Shown: positions 8,969 through 18,226, counted from the first letter of the stretch. The stretch: DNA of 64,000 nt from CAZSDU01 sp964605775 (GCA_964605775.1 CAZSDU010000014.1:1-64000), one strand, 5' to 3'. Made by a program: numbers and translations. The notes: generated by a model not told the origin, from the letters alone.

Positions 8969-10321
8969 TTACATCAAATAGCTAAGCAGAATCCCTGCGG
9001 CAACCGCTGATCCGATAACCCCGGCAACATTGGGTGCCATGGCATGCATTAATAAATGATTGGAAGGATCGGCTTTCAATCCTTCCATCTGTGATACCCT
9101 GGCAGAATCGGGGACTGCAGAAACGCCAGCCGATCCGATTAATGGATTGATATGATTTTCCGGTTTTAAGAACAGGTTCATTGTTTTAGCAAATAAAACC
9201 CCCCCTGCTGTGGCAATAATAAACGATAACGCGCCGAGAATAAAAATAAGGATAGATTGAGGCGTAAGGAAGATATCTGCCTGAGTACTGGCCCCAACTG
9301 TAAGTCCAATTAAAATGGTAACAATATCTATCAGGGGGTTGCTGGCGGTATTGGCTAATCTTTTGGTAACGCCGGATTCTTTCAGAATATTTCCAAAAAA
9401 CAGCATACCTAACAGTGGCAGGGCGCTGGGTGCAATAAAAGTGGTGAAGATCAGGCCAATGATCGGAAACAATATTTTTTCCTGTTTTGACACCTGACGT
9501 GGTGGTTTCATCTTGATTTTTCTTTCCCTTTTCGAGGTTAAAAGCCTCATAATGGGGGGTTGTATAACAGGAACCAGCGCCATATAAGAGTATGCCGCGA
9601 TAGCAATGGGGCCGATCAGGTTCTTTACTACTTCTCCATTAGCCAGAATATTTATTCCGTTTGCCAGCTTGGAAGAAAGAAAAATGGCCGTTGGGCCGTC
9701 TGCCCCTCCGATGATCGCAATTGCCCCGGCTTCCGGAGGATAAAATCCAAGGATAAGGGCTCCCATGAAGGTGAGAAAAATCCCAATTTGTGCTGCAGCT
9801 CCCAGTAAAATCAGTTTTGGGTTTGAAATCAAGGATGAAAAATCTGTCATGGCGCCGATTCCAAGAAAAATCAAAGGTGGATAAATCCCTTTGATCACTC
9901 CAAAATAAAGGTAGTTCAACACGCTCCCGGGTTCATAAATCCCTAATTGGAGGTTGGCCCCATGAAGAAATGGAATATTGCCGATAATAATTCCGGTTCC
10001 GATAGGAACGAGTAAAAGGGGTTCATATTCATATCGAATAGCAAGAAAGATAAAAATCAGGCCGATGACAATCATCACGAGGTTGCCCCAAACCAAATTA
10101 GCAAAACCGGTATAGCTCCAGAATTTCTCAAGACCACTTTCTACACCCATAGGGGATGTAGCGGTCGTGGTTCCCACGGTAGCAGTTGTACTATTAAGGT
10201 CTGATCCAAGTACAGGAATAAGGATGGGTTTAACCATAAACAGTAAAATAATAATTCCCATTACCACCAGGAATTTTTTTAATGGTGGTTTGGGCTGTGT
10301 GCCAAGATTAGGAATTTTCAT
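8969..10321 (-). CDS. Na+-pumping decarboxylase beta subunit
   Basis: Membrane subunit of the OadB/MmdB/GcdB family. It removes CO2 from carboxybiotin and couples this to outward sodium transport. The 450-residue protein is highly hydrophobic and contains the family hallmarks GAIAIIGGADGPTAIF (ion site around residue 200) and NPLIGSAGVSAVPDSAR near residue 395. The N-terminal region carries an extra hydrophobic segment followed by a Ser/Thr/Gly-rich linker. Its neighbours (carboxyltransferase, gamma, biotin carrier) identify the substrate as methylmalonyl-CoA. Confidence 0.94.
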   Translation of the reverse strand: MKIPNLGTQPKPPLKKFLVVMGIIILLFMVKPILIPVLGSDLNSTTATVGTTTATSPMGVESGLEKFWSYTGFANLVWGNLVMIVIGLIFIFLAIRYEYEPLLLVPIGTGIIIGNIPFLHGANLQLGIYEPGSVLNYLYFGVIKGIYPPLIFLGIGAMTDFSSLISNPKLILLGAAAQIGIFLTFMGALILGFYPPEAGAIAIIGGADGPTAIFLSSKLANGINILANGEVVKNLIGPIAIAAYSYMALVPVIQPPIMRLLTSKRERKIKMKPPRQVSKQEKILFPIIGLIFTTFIAPSALPLLGMLFFGNILKESGVTKRLANTASNPLIDIVTILIGLTVGASTQADIFLTPQSILIFILGALSFIIATAGGVLFAKTMNLFLKPENHINPLIGSAGVSAVPDSARVSQMEGLKADPSNHLLMHAMAPNVAGVIGSAVAAGILLSYLM

Positions 10322-10333
10322 GGGCGGAAAAAG

Positions 10334-10765
10334 TTATTCAATTTCAACTAAAACATCATTTTGTAATACTGTATCCCCAGGTTTTACACGGACTGACCGG
10401 ATGTTGCCATCTTTTTCTGCAAGAACGTTGTTTTCCATTTTCATGGCTTCCATGGTCAGCAATTTCTGGCCCATGGTCACTTTATCCCCCTCTTTGACTA
10501 AAACGCTGATGATGGTTCCGGGAAGGGGAGATTTTACAGCCAGGTTGGTGGTCCTTGAAGGCGATTTAGGGATCCGTGTTTCTTTCCCCTTTGGCTGAGG
10601 AGCTTCGGCACGAACCAGCGTGGGGGTTTTGGTCATTTTAAGATCCCGGTGGATTTCAACATCATAGGGTGTTCCGTTAACTTCCACCTTGGCGATATTT
10701 TCCTCGAATCCCAGTATTTCCACTTCGTATACATTCCCGGAAATGGTAAATTTAAATTTTTTCAT
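10334..10765 (-). CDS. Biotin carrier subunit of methylmalonyl-CoA decarboxylase
   Basis: Carries the carboxyl group on biotin between carboxyltransferase and beta subunit. The 143-residue protein has a variable N-terminal half with a proline-rich linker near residues 55-70, then a biotinyl domain with the attachment motif MEAMKMEN (Lys near residue 109) and the usual closing KPGDTVLQNDVLVEIE. It is immediately upstream of the beta-subunit gene, with 12 bases between. It could in principle also be named an acetyl-CoA carboxylase carrier, but the context argues for the sodium pump. Confidence 0.93.
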   Translation of the reverse strand: MKKFKFTISGNVYEVEILGFEENIAKVEVNGTPYDVEIHRDLKMTKTPTLVRAEAPQPKGKETRIPKSPSRTTNLAVKSPLPGTIISVLVKEGDKVTMGQKLLTMEAMKMENNVLAEKDGNIRSVRVKPGDTVLQNDVLVEIE

Positions 10766-10794
10766 TGGTATTTCGTTTACACATTAGAATGATA

Positions 10795-11175
10795 TTAACC
10801 ACGCCTGTTAAAGTCCATGATTCCGTAAATTTTCGAACTCCAGGGGGAATAGTTTCTGGAAACTTTTTTTACCGTCATCACGTATTTCTCTTCGTCATGC
10901 AATTCGGTGAAATAGAGATATAGCGCGGTGCAGATTGCGGCATTTTCATCGGCAGTAATAGAAACTTGTGGAATCGTTTCATCCTGACTTTCTGTTTTTT
11001 TAGACTTGCGCAATTTTATTCTCACCACGAGTTTTTGGATGGTGGCAATCCTCCCGATTACGATCACCAGAAAGGTGAGGGCAACAAATACCACAAGGTA
11101 TCCCACTACAGTGATAATAACGGCAAGCTGATCAATATTTGACAAATTAAATGTAATCTTTTCACAAAGAATCAT
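10795..11175 (-). CDS. OadG-like gamma subunit of the sodium-pump decarboxylase
   Basis: Small subunit thought to hold the soluble and membrane parts of the pump together. The 126 residues contain one membrane helix (about 18-42, VIITVVGYLVVFVALTFLVI), a basic stretch, an acidic linker and a C-terminal segment ending KIYGIMDFNRRG, which is common to Bacteroidetes OadG-like proteins. Its place between mmdA and the biotin carrier gene supports the call. Sequence alone would be weak evidence because the family is small and variable. Confidence 0.85.
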   Translation of the reverse strand: MILCEKITFNLSNIDQLAVIITVVGYLVVFVALTFLVIVIGRIATIQKLVVRIKLRKSKKTESQDETIPQVSITADENAAICTALYLYFTELHDEEKYVMTVKKVSRNYSPWSSKIYGIMDFNRRG

Positions 11176-11193
11176 AATTCTGATTTTGGTTGA

Positions 11194-12753
11194 TTAGAGT
11201 GGAATATTACTGTGTTTTTTAGGTGGCATTCTGTCTTTTTTGGTTTGGAGTGTCTGGAGGGCACGAATTATCCTGAAGCGGGTATTTCTTGGTTCAATGA
11301 CATCGTCAATAAACCCATATTTGGCCGCGTCATAGGGATTGGCAAATTTGCTTTTATATTCCAGTTCTTTTTCTGTGACACATTTCACTTTTTCCCTGGC
11401 ATCCTGGATTTCGTTGATTTTTTTTCCTTCCAGGATTTCGATGGCTCCTTTAGGTCCCATCACGGCGATTTCTGCCGAGGGCCAGGCATAATTCATATCA
11501 GCCCTTAATTGTTTGCATCCCATCACATCATGGGCTCCTCCATATGATTTTCTCAATGTAATAGTAATCTTGGGAACAGTAGCTTCTCCATAAGCAAATA
11601 AAAGTTTTGCACCATGAATAATAATTCCTCCATATTCCTGAGCACTTCCGGGCAGAAACCCAGGAACATCAACCAGGGTGATGATCGGAATGTTAAAAGC
11701 ATCGCAGAAACGGACAAACCGGGCTGCTTTTTTTGAAGCTTCAATATCCAGGACTCCTGCCAGGAAATTGGGCTGATTGGCTACGATACCACAGGGAATA
11801 CCATTGAATTTTGCAAACCCCACCACAATGTTTTTGGCATAATGCTGGTGGATTTCAAGAAACTGTTGTTCATCCACAATACGATAGATGATATCCTTGA
11901 CATCATAGGGTTGATTCGGATTTGAGGGAATAATTTCATTTAAAGAATCTTCAACCCTGTCGATCGGATCCTTACATTCGGTAGCGATTGGATCTTCCAA
12001 ATTATTTTGCGGCAGATATTCGATTAGTTTGCGAATCAGTAATATTCCTTCTTCCTCATTTTCGGTTCGGAAATGGGCTACACCAGATTTAGTGGAATGG
12101 ATAGAGGCTCCGCCCAGGTCTTCCGTAGAAATGTCCTCGCCTGTAACCGTTTTTGTGACCTTGGGGCCGGTCACAAACATATAGCTGGAATTTTCGCTCA
12201 TGATCACAAAGTCGGTCAACGCAGGCGAGTACACCGCTCCCCCGGCACATGGGCCAAAAATTGCTGAAATTTGAGGAATCACCCCCGAGGCAGCAATATT
12301 TCTCATGAAGATTTCGGCATAACCTGCCAGGGAATTCACCCCTTCCTGGATACGGGCACCCCCGCTGTCATTAATTCCTATTACAGGTGCACCCACTTTC
12401 ATGGCTTGATCCATGATCTTACATATTTTCCGGGCAAATGTTTCCGACAAGGATCCTCCGAAAACAGTAAAATCCTGTGAAAAAACGAAAACCACGCGAC
12501 CATCTATAGTCCCGCGGCCGGTCACCACTCCATCGCCAAGATAATGTTCTTTTTCCAGTCCGAAATCCGTACAGCGGTGGGTTACAAACATATCATATTC
12601 TTCAAAACTACCTTCGTCAAGTAATTTTTCAATTCTTTCCCGAGCCGTTAGCTTTCCTTTTTTATGTTGTGATTTAATCCTCTCTTCGCCTCCGCCAAGT
12701 TTTGCTTTTTCACGTTTCTCAAGAAGTTCGGTAATTTTATTTTCGATTGCCAT
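11194..12753 (-). CDS. mmdA: Methylmalonyl-CoA decarboxylase, carboxyltransferase (alpha) subunit
   Basis: Cytosolic carboxyltransferase that moves CO2 from methylmalonyl-CoA to biotin, yielding propionyl-CoA. The 519-residue protein has the two crotonase-like halves of the acyl-CoA carboxyltransferase family: an N-terminal half with NDSGGARIQEGV and FGPCAGGAVYSPA, and a C-terminal half with LVDVPGFLPGSAQE and SYGGAHDVMG. It is almost the same length as propionyl-CoA carboxylase beta chains, but the neighbouring OadB and OadG genes point to the sodium-pump decarboxylase. A short heptamer repeat lies just before its start. Confidence 0.95.
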   Translation of the reverse strand: MAIENKITELLEKREKAKLGGGEERIKSQHKKGKLTARERIEKLLDEGSFEEYDMFVTHRCTDFGLEKEHYLGDGVVTGRGTIDGRVVFVFSQDFTVFGGSLSETFARKICKIMDQAMKVGAPVIGINDSGGARIQEGVNSLAGYAEIFMRNIAASGVIPQISAIFGPCAGGAVYSPALTDFVIMSENSSYMFVTGPKVTKTVTGEDISTEDLGGASIHSTKSGVAHFRTENEEEGILLIRKLIEYLPQNNLEDPIATECKDPIDRVEDSLNEIIPSNPNQPYDVKDIIYRIVDEQQFLEIHQHYAKNIVVGFAKFNGIPCGIVANQPNFLAGVLDIEASKKAARFVRFCDAFNIPIITLVDVPGFLPGSAQEYGGIIIHGAKLLFAYGEATVPKITITLRKSYGGAHDVMGCKQLRADMNYAWPSAEIAVMGPKGAIEILEGKKINEIQDAREKVKCVTEKELEYKSKFANPYDAAKYGFIDDVIEPRNTRFRIIRALQTLQTKKDRMPPKKHSNIPL

Positions 12754-12766
12754 AGGGGGAGAATAA

Positions 12767-12780
12767 TTACGATTTACGAT
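12767..12780. repeat. Two heptamers TTACGAT between mce and mmdA
   Basis: Two tandem copies of TTACGAT, the heptamer family that recurs at 34193, 36075, 38913, 41532, 61326 and 61897. This is the only copy seen in the left third of the window, and it is intergenic. Confidence 0.7.
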
Positions 12781-12795
12781 TGTATTGAAACTAAA

Positions 12796-13197
12796 TTATT
12801 TGCTGCAGAATTCTATCAGTACACCATGGGTGGATTTGGGATGTAAAAAGCCAATGTTCAGGCCTTCAGCACCTTTCCGGGAAACTTTATCAATCAGCGA
12901 CAAACCTTGTGTTTCGGCTTCCTTTAAGGATTGATCTGCATTCTCAACCGCCAAAGCCATATGATGAATTCCCTCTCCTTTCTTCTCTAAGAATTTCCCG
13001 ACCGGACCTTCCGGATCTGTCGATTCCAATAATTCAATTTTTGTCTGTCCTATTTTAAAAAAGGCGGTTCTTACCTTTTGATCTTTTATTTCTTCAATCG
13101 AATAACATGAAGTTCCCAGTAATTGTTCATAATAGGGAATACTTTCTTCAAGATTGGCGACAGCAATTCCAAGATGTTCAATATGAGTTGGTTTCAT
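12796..13197 (-). CDS. mce: Methylmalonyl-CoA epimerase
   Basis: Interconverts the R and S forms of methylmalonyl-CoA, the step between the B12-dependent mutase and the decarboxylase or carboxylase. The 133-residue length and the glyoxalase/VOC fold are typical: an N-terminal HIEHLGIAVANLEESIPYYE, a central Glu/His metal site in GEGIHHMALAVEN, and a C-terminal HGVLIEFC ending that supplies the last metal ligand. First gene of the operon mce-mmdA-gamma-biotin carrier-beta(-udk). Confidence 0.95.
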   Translation of the reverse strand: MKPTHIEHLGIAVANLEESIPYYEQLLGTSCYSIEEIKDQKVRTAFFKIGQTKIELLESTDPEGPVGKFLEKKGEGIHHMALAVENADQSLKEAETQGLSLIDKVSRKGAEGLNIGFLHPKSTHGVLIEFCSK

Positions 13198-13224
13198 AAT
13201 TTATTTGTTATTTTCTTCACAGCA

Positions 13225-13255
13225 CAAAGTTAAGTAGTTTTTATGAGACCTAAAA
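13225..13255 (-). promoter_or_regulatory. Candidate promoter of the mce-mmd operon
   Basis: On the minus strand TAACTTTG (13225-13232) matches TAnnTTTG exactly; a TTTT stretch stands 19 bases upstream in the -33 position. The element lies 28 bases before the mce start codon. Confidence 0.5.
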
Positions 13256-13483
13256 GTCAATCTTTATTCTCCTTAAAAAAACCAAATTTTCATTGCAGTC
13301 TGCCGGGGAAGACAGCTTGGCGAACAAGCAAAAATTTAATTTTTTTTCGGACATTAAAGAATGCAAAATTCGGTGATTTTTGATGATGTACTGATTAACG
13401 GTTTTTTCTTATACGCTAGCCGAATACTCATTTTCATAATTTTATCCCGATTTTTGTATCTTACCGCCAGTAATCCGGGTCAT

Positions 13484-13960
13484 ATGAAAAATCTTGAAAT
13501 AGAACGAAAATTTCTGGTAAACAAGGAGATATGGGAGTCCGTTGCCAAACCACCTGGCATCAAATATTGCCAGGCTTACCTGGGAATTGATAAAGACAAG
13601 ATCATCCGGGTGAGGATTGCCGGGGGCAAGGGATTCCTAACCATCAAAGGAAGGTCAACTACCTTTTCTCACCCCGAGTATGAATATTCCATTCCTCCTG
13701 ATGAGGCACTGGAGTTGATCAGTAAATACACCCGTCGGCCAATTGAAAAAGTCCGTTACCTTATACCTAATGGCTCTCATATTTTCGAAGTTGATGTGTT
13801 TTGCGGGGGAAATAAAGGGCTGATGATAGCCGAGATAGAACTCAGTAGTCCTGAAGAAGCGTTTGATAAGCCAGATTGGCTTTCGGCAGAGGTTACCGGT
13901 GATGAGCGTTATTATAATGCTTATCTTTCGCTTCACCCTTATACAGAATGGAAAGAATAA
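13484..13960 (+). CDS. CYTH-domain protein (class IV cyclase / tripolyphosphatase-like)
   Basis: CYTH proteins hydrolyse inorganic triphosphate or related substrates inside a beta-tunnel. I choose the ATG at 13484, which puts the defining E-x-E-x-K motif (LEIERKFLV) at residues 3-8, as in the family; the open frame runs upstream to 13361 but that extension looks non-coding. The resulting 158 residues contain alternating charged strands (IRVRI, FLTIKGR, IEKVRYLI, FEVDVF, IAEIEL) that line the tunnel. Standalone protein with no CHAD domain. The substrate is not known. Confidence 0.88.
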   Translation: MKNLEIERKFLVNKEIWESVAKPPGIKYCQAYLGIDKDKIIRVRIAGGKGFLTIKGRSTTFSHPEYEYSIPPDEALELISKYTRRPIEKVRYLIPNGSHIFEVDVFCGGNKGLMIAEIELSSPEEAFDKPDWLSAEVTGDERYYNAYLSLHPYTEWKE

Positions 13961-13987
13961 AAAAACCCGTCAATGGTTTGACAGGTT
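13957..13987 (-). terminator. Terminator after tRNA-Ala
   Basis: Read on the minus strand, AACCTGTCAAA pairs with TTGACGGGTT around a 3-base loop with one mismatch, followed by TTTTTTT. It ends the tRNA-Ala transcript and may also serve the convergent CYTH gene. Confidence 0.75.
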
Positions 13988-13991
13988 GGAG

Positions 13992-14065
13992 TGGAGAATA
14001 GGGGAGTCGAACCCCTGACCTTTAGACTGCCAGTCTAACGCTCTAGCCAACTGAGCTAATTCCCC
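13992..14065 (-). tRNA. tRNA-Ala (anticodon GGC)
   Basis: The acceptor GGGGAAT pairs with ATTCTCC and includes the G3-U70 wobble pair that marks alanine tRNAs. The anticodon stem TTAGA/TCTAA encloses loop CTGGCAG, giving anticodon GGC for codon GCC. The T loop is GGTTCGACTCC, and the discriminator is A. CCA is not encoded. Confidence 0.95.
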
Positions 14066-14074
14066 AAGGGAAGG

Positions 14075-14082
14075 CAAAAGTA
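14075..14082 (-). promoter_or_regulatory. Candidate -7 element of tRNA-Ala
   Basis: TACTTTTG on the minus strand matches TAnnTTTG and lies 9 bases before the tRNA 5' end, the same distance as for tRNA-Gln. No convincing -33 TTTG is seen. Confidence 0.45.
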
Positions 14083-14102
14083 ATAAAAATATTTGATATG
14101 TT

Positions 14103-14666
14103 ATGAAACGTCTTTTTGCTGCCATTAAAATTCAGCCGGATGCTGACTTTCTGTACTCTTTTCAAACTTTAAAAACAAGTCTGAATCATGAATCCATAAA
14201 ATGGGTTGAAACACAAAACATCCATATCACCTTGAAATTTTTTGGTGAAACCACTGAAAATCATCTTCCGGACATCAACAGTATTTTAGAACATCAGGCA
14301 AAACGACATTCGTCTTTTCATATACGGTTAAAGGGTTTGGGTATTTTTGGCAGTGTTTATGCTCCTCGGGTTATTTGGGTTGGAATAACTCCTTATGTCA
14401 ATTTATCAGAGTTCATGAAAACCCTTCATGATTCTTTTATTTATGAGGGGTTTCCAACTGATCGTCAGAATCTTGTACCACACCTTACGCTTGGAAGAAT
14501 CAAAACGCTGAAAGACAAAATACTTTTTCAGAAAGTGCTGAATCAATATCGAGACCTCTGTTCGTTACCCATAAAAGTGGATTGCGTCACTCTGTTTGAA
14601 AGCATCCTTAAAAGAGAAGGACCGGAATATATTGTTTTGAAAAATCACTCTTTTGGGGATGTTTAA
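14103..14666 (+). CDS. thpR: RNA 2',3'-cyclic phosphodiesterase (LigT family)
   Basis: Member of the 2H phosphoesterase family that opens 2',3'-cyclic phosphates on RNA ends. The 187-residue protein has the start MKRLFAAIKI (family: LFxAI) and the two catalytic H-x-T-x motifs, HITL near residue 41 and HLTL near residue 122, in two similar halves. It is a single gene with its own start, facing a small membrane protein. A hairpin lies between the two. Confidence 0.93.
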   Translation: MKRLFAAIKIQPDADFLYSFQTLKTSLNHESIKWVETQNIHITLKFFGETTENHLPDINSILEHQAKRHSSFHIRLKGLGIFGSVYAPRVIWVGITPYVNLSEFMKTLHDSFIYEGFPTDRQNLVPHLTLGRIKTLKDKILFQKVLNQYRDLCSLPIKVDCVTLFESILKREGPEYIVLKNHSFGDV

Positions 14667-14668
14667 TA

Positions 14669-14701
14669 CCAACCCACACCTATGGATAAGGAGTGGGTTG
14701 G
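14669..14701. terminator. Hairpin between convergent thpR and DUF6249-like gene
   Basis: CCAACCCAC pairs perfectly with GTGGGTTGG, extended by CC/GG after one mismatch, around an 9-base loop. There is no T run on either side, so it may be a bidirectional 3'-end hairpin and not a classic terminator. Confidence 0.55.
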
Positions 14702-14707
14702 GTAAAA

Positions 14708-15046
14708 CTATTCTTTACTTTTAGGCGGTTCCGGAAATTTCCGGGCAATCAGGTGAAAAAGAACAAGGCCGATGCCGCCAAAAAGGCAAATCATCGAAAA
14801 AAAGGCCGGTTCTTCCTCTAAGCAGGAATAAACGGCAAGTACTTTGCCCATTAAAATGCCTATACCAATACCAATTAAAAGCAGCCCCCATTTTAGGGAA
14901 GCAGGTTCGTTTTTTTTGGATTCAAAAATACTTGCATCTGCACCTTTGGTGATGAGTGTCATTCTTTCTTTTTTTCTGATTACCAGATAAACGATTCCGT
15001 AAATCATGGCAAAGAAAGCGATCGGGATTAAAAATTCTGAGTTCAT
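14708..15046 (-). CDS. Small membrane protein, DUF6249-like
   Basis: A 112-residue protein with three predicted membrane segments (about residues 4-21, 52-70 and 82-102). After the first helix it has RKKERMTLITKGAD, a pattern I associate with the DUF6249 family, small Bacteroidetes membrane proteins often found near ECF sigma factors. Here an ECF sigma gene lies 3 kb away, separated by the large secreted protein. The function is unknown. The ATG at 15046 and the hydrophobic N-terminus make the start plausible. Confidence 0.65.
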   Translation of the reverse strand: MNSEFLIPIAFFAMIYGIVYLVIRKKERMTLITKGADASIFESKKNEPASLKWGLLLIGIGIGILMGKVLAVYSCLEEEPAFFSMICLFGGIGLVLFHLIARKFPEPPKSKE

Positions 15047-15126
15047 TTCCGTGTTTTTAAGGTTTTCTGTTTACGCTCACTTTGACGCCAAGAAAATATA
15101 CGGGTTACAATTTTTGTCGGGTTACT

Positions 15127-18114
15127 TTATTCGATGACCAGTTTCGAATTAACCACGATGCTCTTGCCAATCACTCTAAAAACGTAGGCGCCCCTTGGAA
15201 TCGTAGAAATGTTGATCGGAACAAAACACGGGGGGTGATTGCATTCGGTCATTCCGCTAATACGGGTCAGTCCTTGCATATCAATTATGCTATAGATAAG
15301 GGTTTCACTTATATTTTGGATTAACAAAGTAATTTTTTCATCTGCCGGATTAGGATAAATTGAGATGCCGTGATTTGAAATCGCGTTTGGTTCGGGTAAA
15401 CCTATACAAGGATCCACAATGATTATTAATTCCGAAAGAGGGCCGTCACCGCAATCGTTTTTCCCGGCAACAGTCAGTTTCCCCGATTGAGCTTGTTGAG
15501 AAAAGAAGATTATAATTTCATTGCTTTCTTTCCCTGAGGTAATTTCAGCTCCCGTTGGCAAGGTCCAGGTATAGTCTATGGCATATGCTATCTTGGGAAC
15601 ATAATAAAAATACCCACCGTGATTCTGACAAACACTATCTTTTCCGGCAATGGGTTGAGCCTGGGAGGGGAGGGAATCAAGGCTGATGGATTTCATCAGG
15701 GTGTCTCCATGTCCACAATGATTAATCGCAAATACTGAAATACTGCCTTCTTGGTATCCCCAGGTGACACTAATTTCATTGCTTCCCTGTCCTGTATTGA
15801 TCAATGCTCCGGGGGGCACATTCCATTGATAAGAAGTGGCACCGGTGGTTTCATTAACATAAAAAATAATATCTCCATTTACACAGGCATGATCAGGTCC
15901 CAAAATGTTACCTGGAATTTCAGGGCCCCCAGTGACGTTAACCGGAAGCACACTGGGGTTGCTTGTTCCGCAATTATTTCCGATAATCACGGAAACATTT
16001 CCAGAAACTGTTCCCCATCTGACCATGATTTTAGGGGTATTTTGTCCCTCAATAATGGAGGCGCCAGATGGAACGCTCCATGAATATGAGGTAATTTCCG
16101 AAATCGGGTTTATGGAATACCTTGATAAAGAATTGTAACAAGCTTGCTGTTCTCCGTTAATCGGACCAGGGCTGACCGGGGGAAATTTAACCACTACTTC
16201 AATGCTATCCGTATCTGTTCTCATCAGGGCATCGGTTACTGTGACACAATAACGTTGACTTTCTGTCAGGGAGGCAATCGGATCGGCAATGTATGGATCA
16301 GAGAGGCCTTGGGGCGGATACCAGACATAAGAATAGGGGGGTGATCCGTTATTTACAAAGGCCATAAGCTGAGCAGATGCGCCGGTACAAATCGTATCGG
16401 GCGCTGAGGTTGGATAGACATAATATTCTGTTCCATGCTCAACGGTGATTTCGGCATCTCTTTTATGTACTGGAGTTCCGTTGGTACCCCGGGCAAAAAA
16501 GCTAAGATGATAATTACCGATGGGAACTGATCCGTTTAGCAGGATATCAACGGCGATGGTATCTGGGAAAGAATAAATGACATTATTTTGCGGATAAACG
16601 ATAATGAATGATCCATTAGATGGGGTCGGGACAATTTCCGCAGAGACAATGACCAAATCGGAATATAGTTTTCCTTCTGGAACAATAACCAGAAAGTGGG
16701 CGGTATCATTTTTCAGGTGAAGCGTATCGGTTTCGTGATCAATCTTCATGGCAAAATCAGGAAAATATGCGGTAGTACTCATGAAAGACCCCTCCCTGAA
16801 GTCGGTCCAGCCAAGCATAGAAATTTTTGCATTAGAAATAATTCCATTATAATCACCCTGATATCTTGGGTTACCACCTCCTCCACAACTACTGCAGTCA
16901 ATTTTCATTTTCCGGTTAGAGATTTTTTGGTTGGGCTGAAAAGATAGGCCACCATTATCGGAATATGTTGCATAGATCAGGGCGCTGTCACTGGTAGGGG
17001 TATCGCGCGTATCCATCCATTGCACATACAGGCGGCCGGATTCCTTATCACACCAGGTAGCGGGATGCCATTGATGGTGTAGTTCGCTGTATATATCATC
17101 ATTTACCCTGACAGCGTCAGACCATTGCTGCCCGCCATCATCTGAAAAGCGGCAAAAAACATCGGGTTTGTTTCCATTGCCTGGCGGATTGTTGGAGGCA
17201 TAAATCACATAAAGTCTTCCCCGGTATGGTCCATAACTGTTATCCGCAGTTATCAGCGGATAAGGACGTGTTCGCATATTTTCCACCGCATTTCTTCCCC
17301 CCACGTTGCTTCCCACGTAACCCGAAAAGTTTTGTTCCGACATCAGGGAAAATGTTTCCCCTCCGTTCAAAGAGCGATAAAATGAATAAGTAGAAGCAAA
17401 ACTACTTCCGGAATTTGTAACTACATATACTGAGCCACCCTGAATATGATTGAACGGTCCGACACAAACCATCATTCCCGGAAGTGACTGGGATGATGTC
17501 TGAAAAGTGGTTTGAAAGCTCATACCATGGTCGATGCTTCTGGAAAAATTTCCTCCTATGCCCCCGCTCATGGTTGCATAAACATAGTTGGCAAAAGGCC
17601 CTGAAGTTTGATCACAAGCCAGCCAGCATTTATCATAACCGGCAATAGCATCAACGGCGGGTTCCCAGGAGCATCCGTTATTTGCCGATCGTACCACTCT
17701 GGCGCCATATATATCGGGTACACCAACCATATTAATATAATAAAGATTTCCCAGGCTATCGTATGCCACCACAGGATCACCCCGGGTTTCAGCAGCAAAA
17801 TTGGGATTATTGGAAAACCATTGAAAGCCATTTTCCGAATGGTGCGTTCCGTTCAGGTTATAGGCAGTAAAAAACCAGGTAGGTTGATTGGGATGGGTCG
17901 CCATGTTGTTTTCCGCCATATCTATACCCAGCATAAAATTATCCCAGTTGTCAACAGTAAGAACAGAAGATATGTTAGCGAAAGGTTTTGCCGAGAAATA
18001 ATTCAGTTGTTCCAGGGTAAGCTGATCCCGTTCTGGATCTTCATGAAATGGAGTCTGGGCATATATTTTTTCCAGTAAAAGAAAAAAAATTATTAAATAA
18101 CACAGACGATACAT
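15127..18114 (-). CDS. Secreted sialidase-fold/PKD protein with T9SS sorting domain
   Basis: A 995-residue exported protein. A signal peptide (1-20, ending YAQ) is followed by a beta-propeller-like region (about 60-440) with repeated Asp-box motifs (SANNGCSW, SIDHGMSF, SLNGGETF, SDDGGQQW, SDNGGLSF), the hallmark of the sialidase/BNR fold. Then come four PKD-like domains (about 560-900, each with Y-x-W near its centre) and a type A type IX secretion C-terminal domain (about 915-995, starting ISIYPNPADEKITL). The protein is therefore exported and probably anchored or released at the surface. I see no Arg triad or catalytic residues proving sialidase activity, so the substrate is unknown. Confidence 0.85.
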   Translation of the reverse strand: MYRLCYLIIFFLLLEKIYAQTPFHEDPERDQLTLEQLNYFSAKPFANISSVLTVDNWDNFMLGIDMAENNMATHPNQPTWFFTAYNLNGTHHSENGFQWFSNNPNFAAETRGDPVVAYDSLGNLYYINMVGVPDIYGARVVRSANNGCSWEPAVDAIAGYDKCWLACDQTSGPFANYVYATMSGGIGGNFSRSIDHGMSFQTTFQTSSQSLPGMMVCVGPFNHIQGGSVYVVTNSGSSFASTYSFYRSLNGGETFSLMSEQNFSGYVGSNVGGRNAVENMRTRPYPLITADNSYGPYRGRLYVIYASNNPPGNGNKPDVFCRFSDDGGQQWSDAVRVNDDIYSELHHQWHPATWCDKESGRLYVQWMDTRDTPTSDSALIYATYSDNGGLSFQPNQKISNRKMKIDCSSCGGGGNPRYQGDYNGIISNAKISMLGWTDFREGSFMSTTAYFPDFAMKIDHETDTLHLKNDTAHFLVIVPEGKLYSDLVIVSAEIVPTPSNGSFIIVYPQNNVIYSFPDTIAVDILLNGSVPIGNYHLSFFARGTNGTPVHKRDAEITVEHGTEYYVYPTSAPDTICTGASAQLMAFVNNGSPPYSYVWYPPQGLSDPYIADPIASLTESQRYCVTVTDALMRTDTDSIEVVVKFPPVSPGPINGEQQACYNSLSRYSINPISEITSYSWSVPSGASIIEGQNTPKIMVRWGTVSGNVSVIIGNNCGTSNPSVLPVNVTGGPEIPGNILGPDHACVNGDIIFYVNETTGATSYQWNVPPGALINTGQGSNEISVTWGYQEGSISVFAINHCGHGDTLMKSISLDSLPSQAQPIAGKDSVCQNHGGYFYYVPKIAYAIDYTWTLPTGAEITSGKESNEIIIFFSQQAQSGKLTVAGKNDCGDGPLSELIIIVDPCIGLPEPNAISNHGISIYPNPADEKITLLIQNISETLIYSIIDMQGLTRISGMTECNHPPCFVPINISTIPRGAYVFRVIGKSIVVNSKLVIE

Positions 18115-18130
18115 ATTGGTTTGTTTAATA

Positions 18131-18138
18131 CAAACTTA
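18131..18138 (-). promoter_or_regulatory. Candidate -7 element of the T9SS-secreted protein gene
   Basis: TAAGTTTG on the minus strand matches TAnnTTTG and lies 16 bases before the ATG at 18114. No TTTG is found at the expected -33 place. Confidence 0.4.
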
Positions 18139-18194
18139 CAAATAACGATCAAGATGTGTAATTTAATATGTATTAAACCTGAAAAGATGGTATT

Positions 18195-18226
18195 TTTGTA
18201 TCTGATTTTGTAACTTTTAGCTTTTG
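18195..18226 (+). promoter_or_regulatory. Promoter of the ECF sigma gene, Bacteroidetes type
   Basis: TTTG at 18195-18198 is followed, after 19 bases, by TAGCTTTT (18218-18225, then G), one base away from TAnnTTTG. It lies 18 bases before the start codon at 18245. Confidence 0.5.

Noticed and set aside
13361..13483. Longer start for the CYTH protein
   Set aside because: The extra 41 residues look non-coding and would move the E-x-E-x-K motif away from its usual place at the N-terminus.
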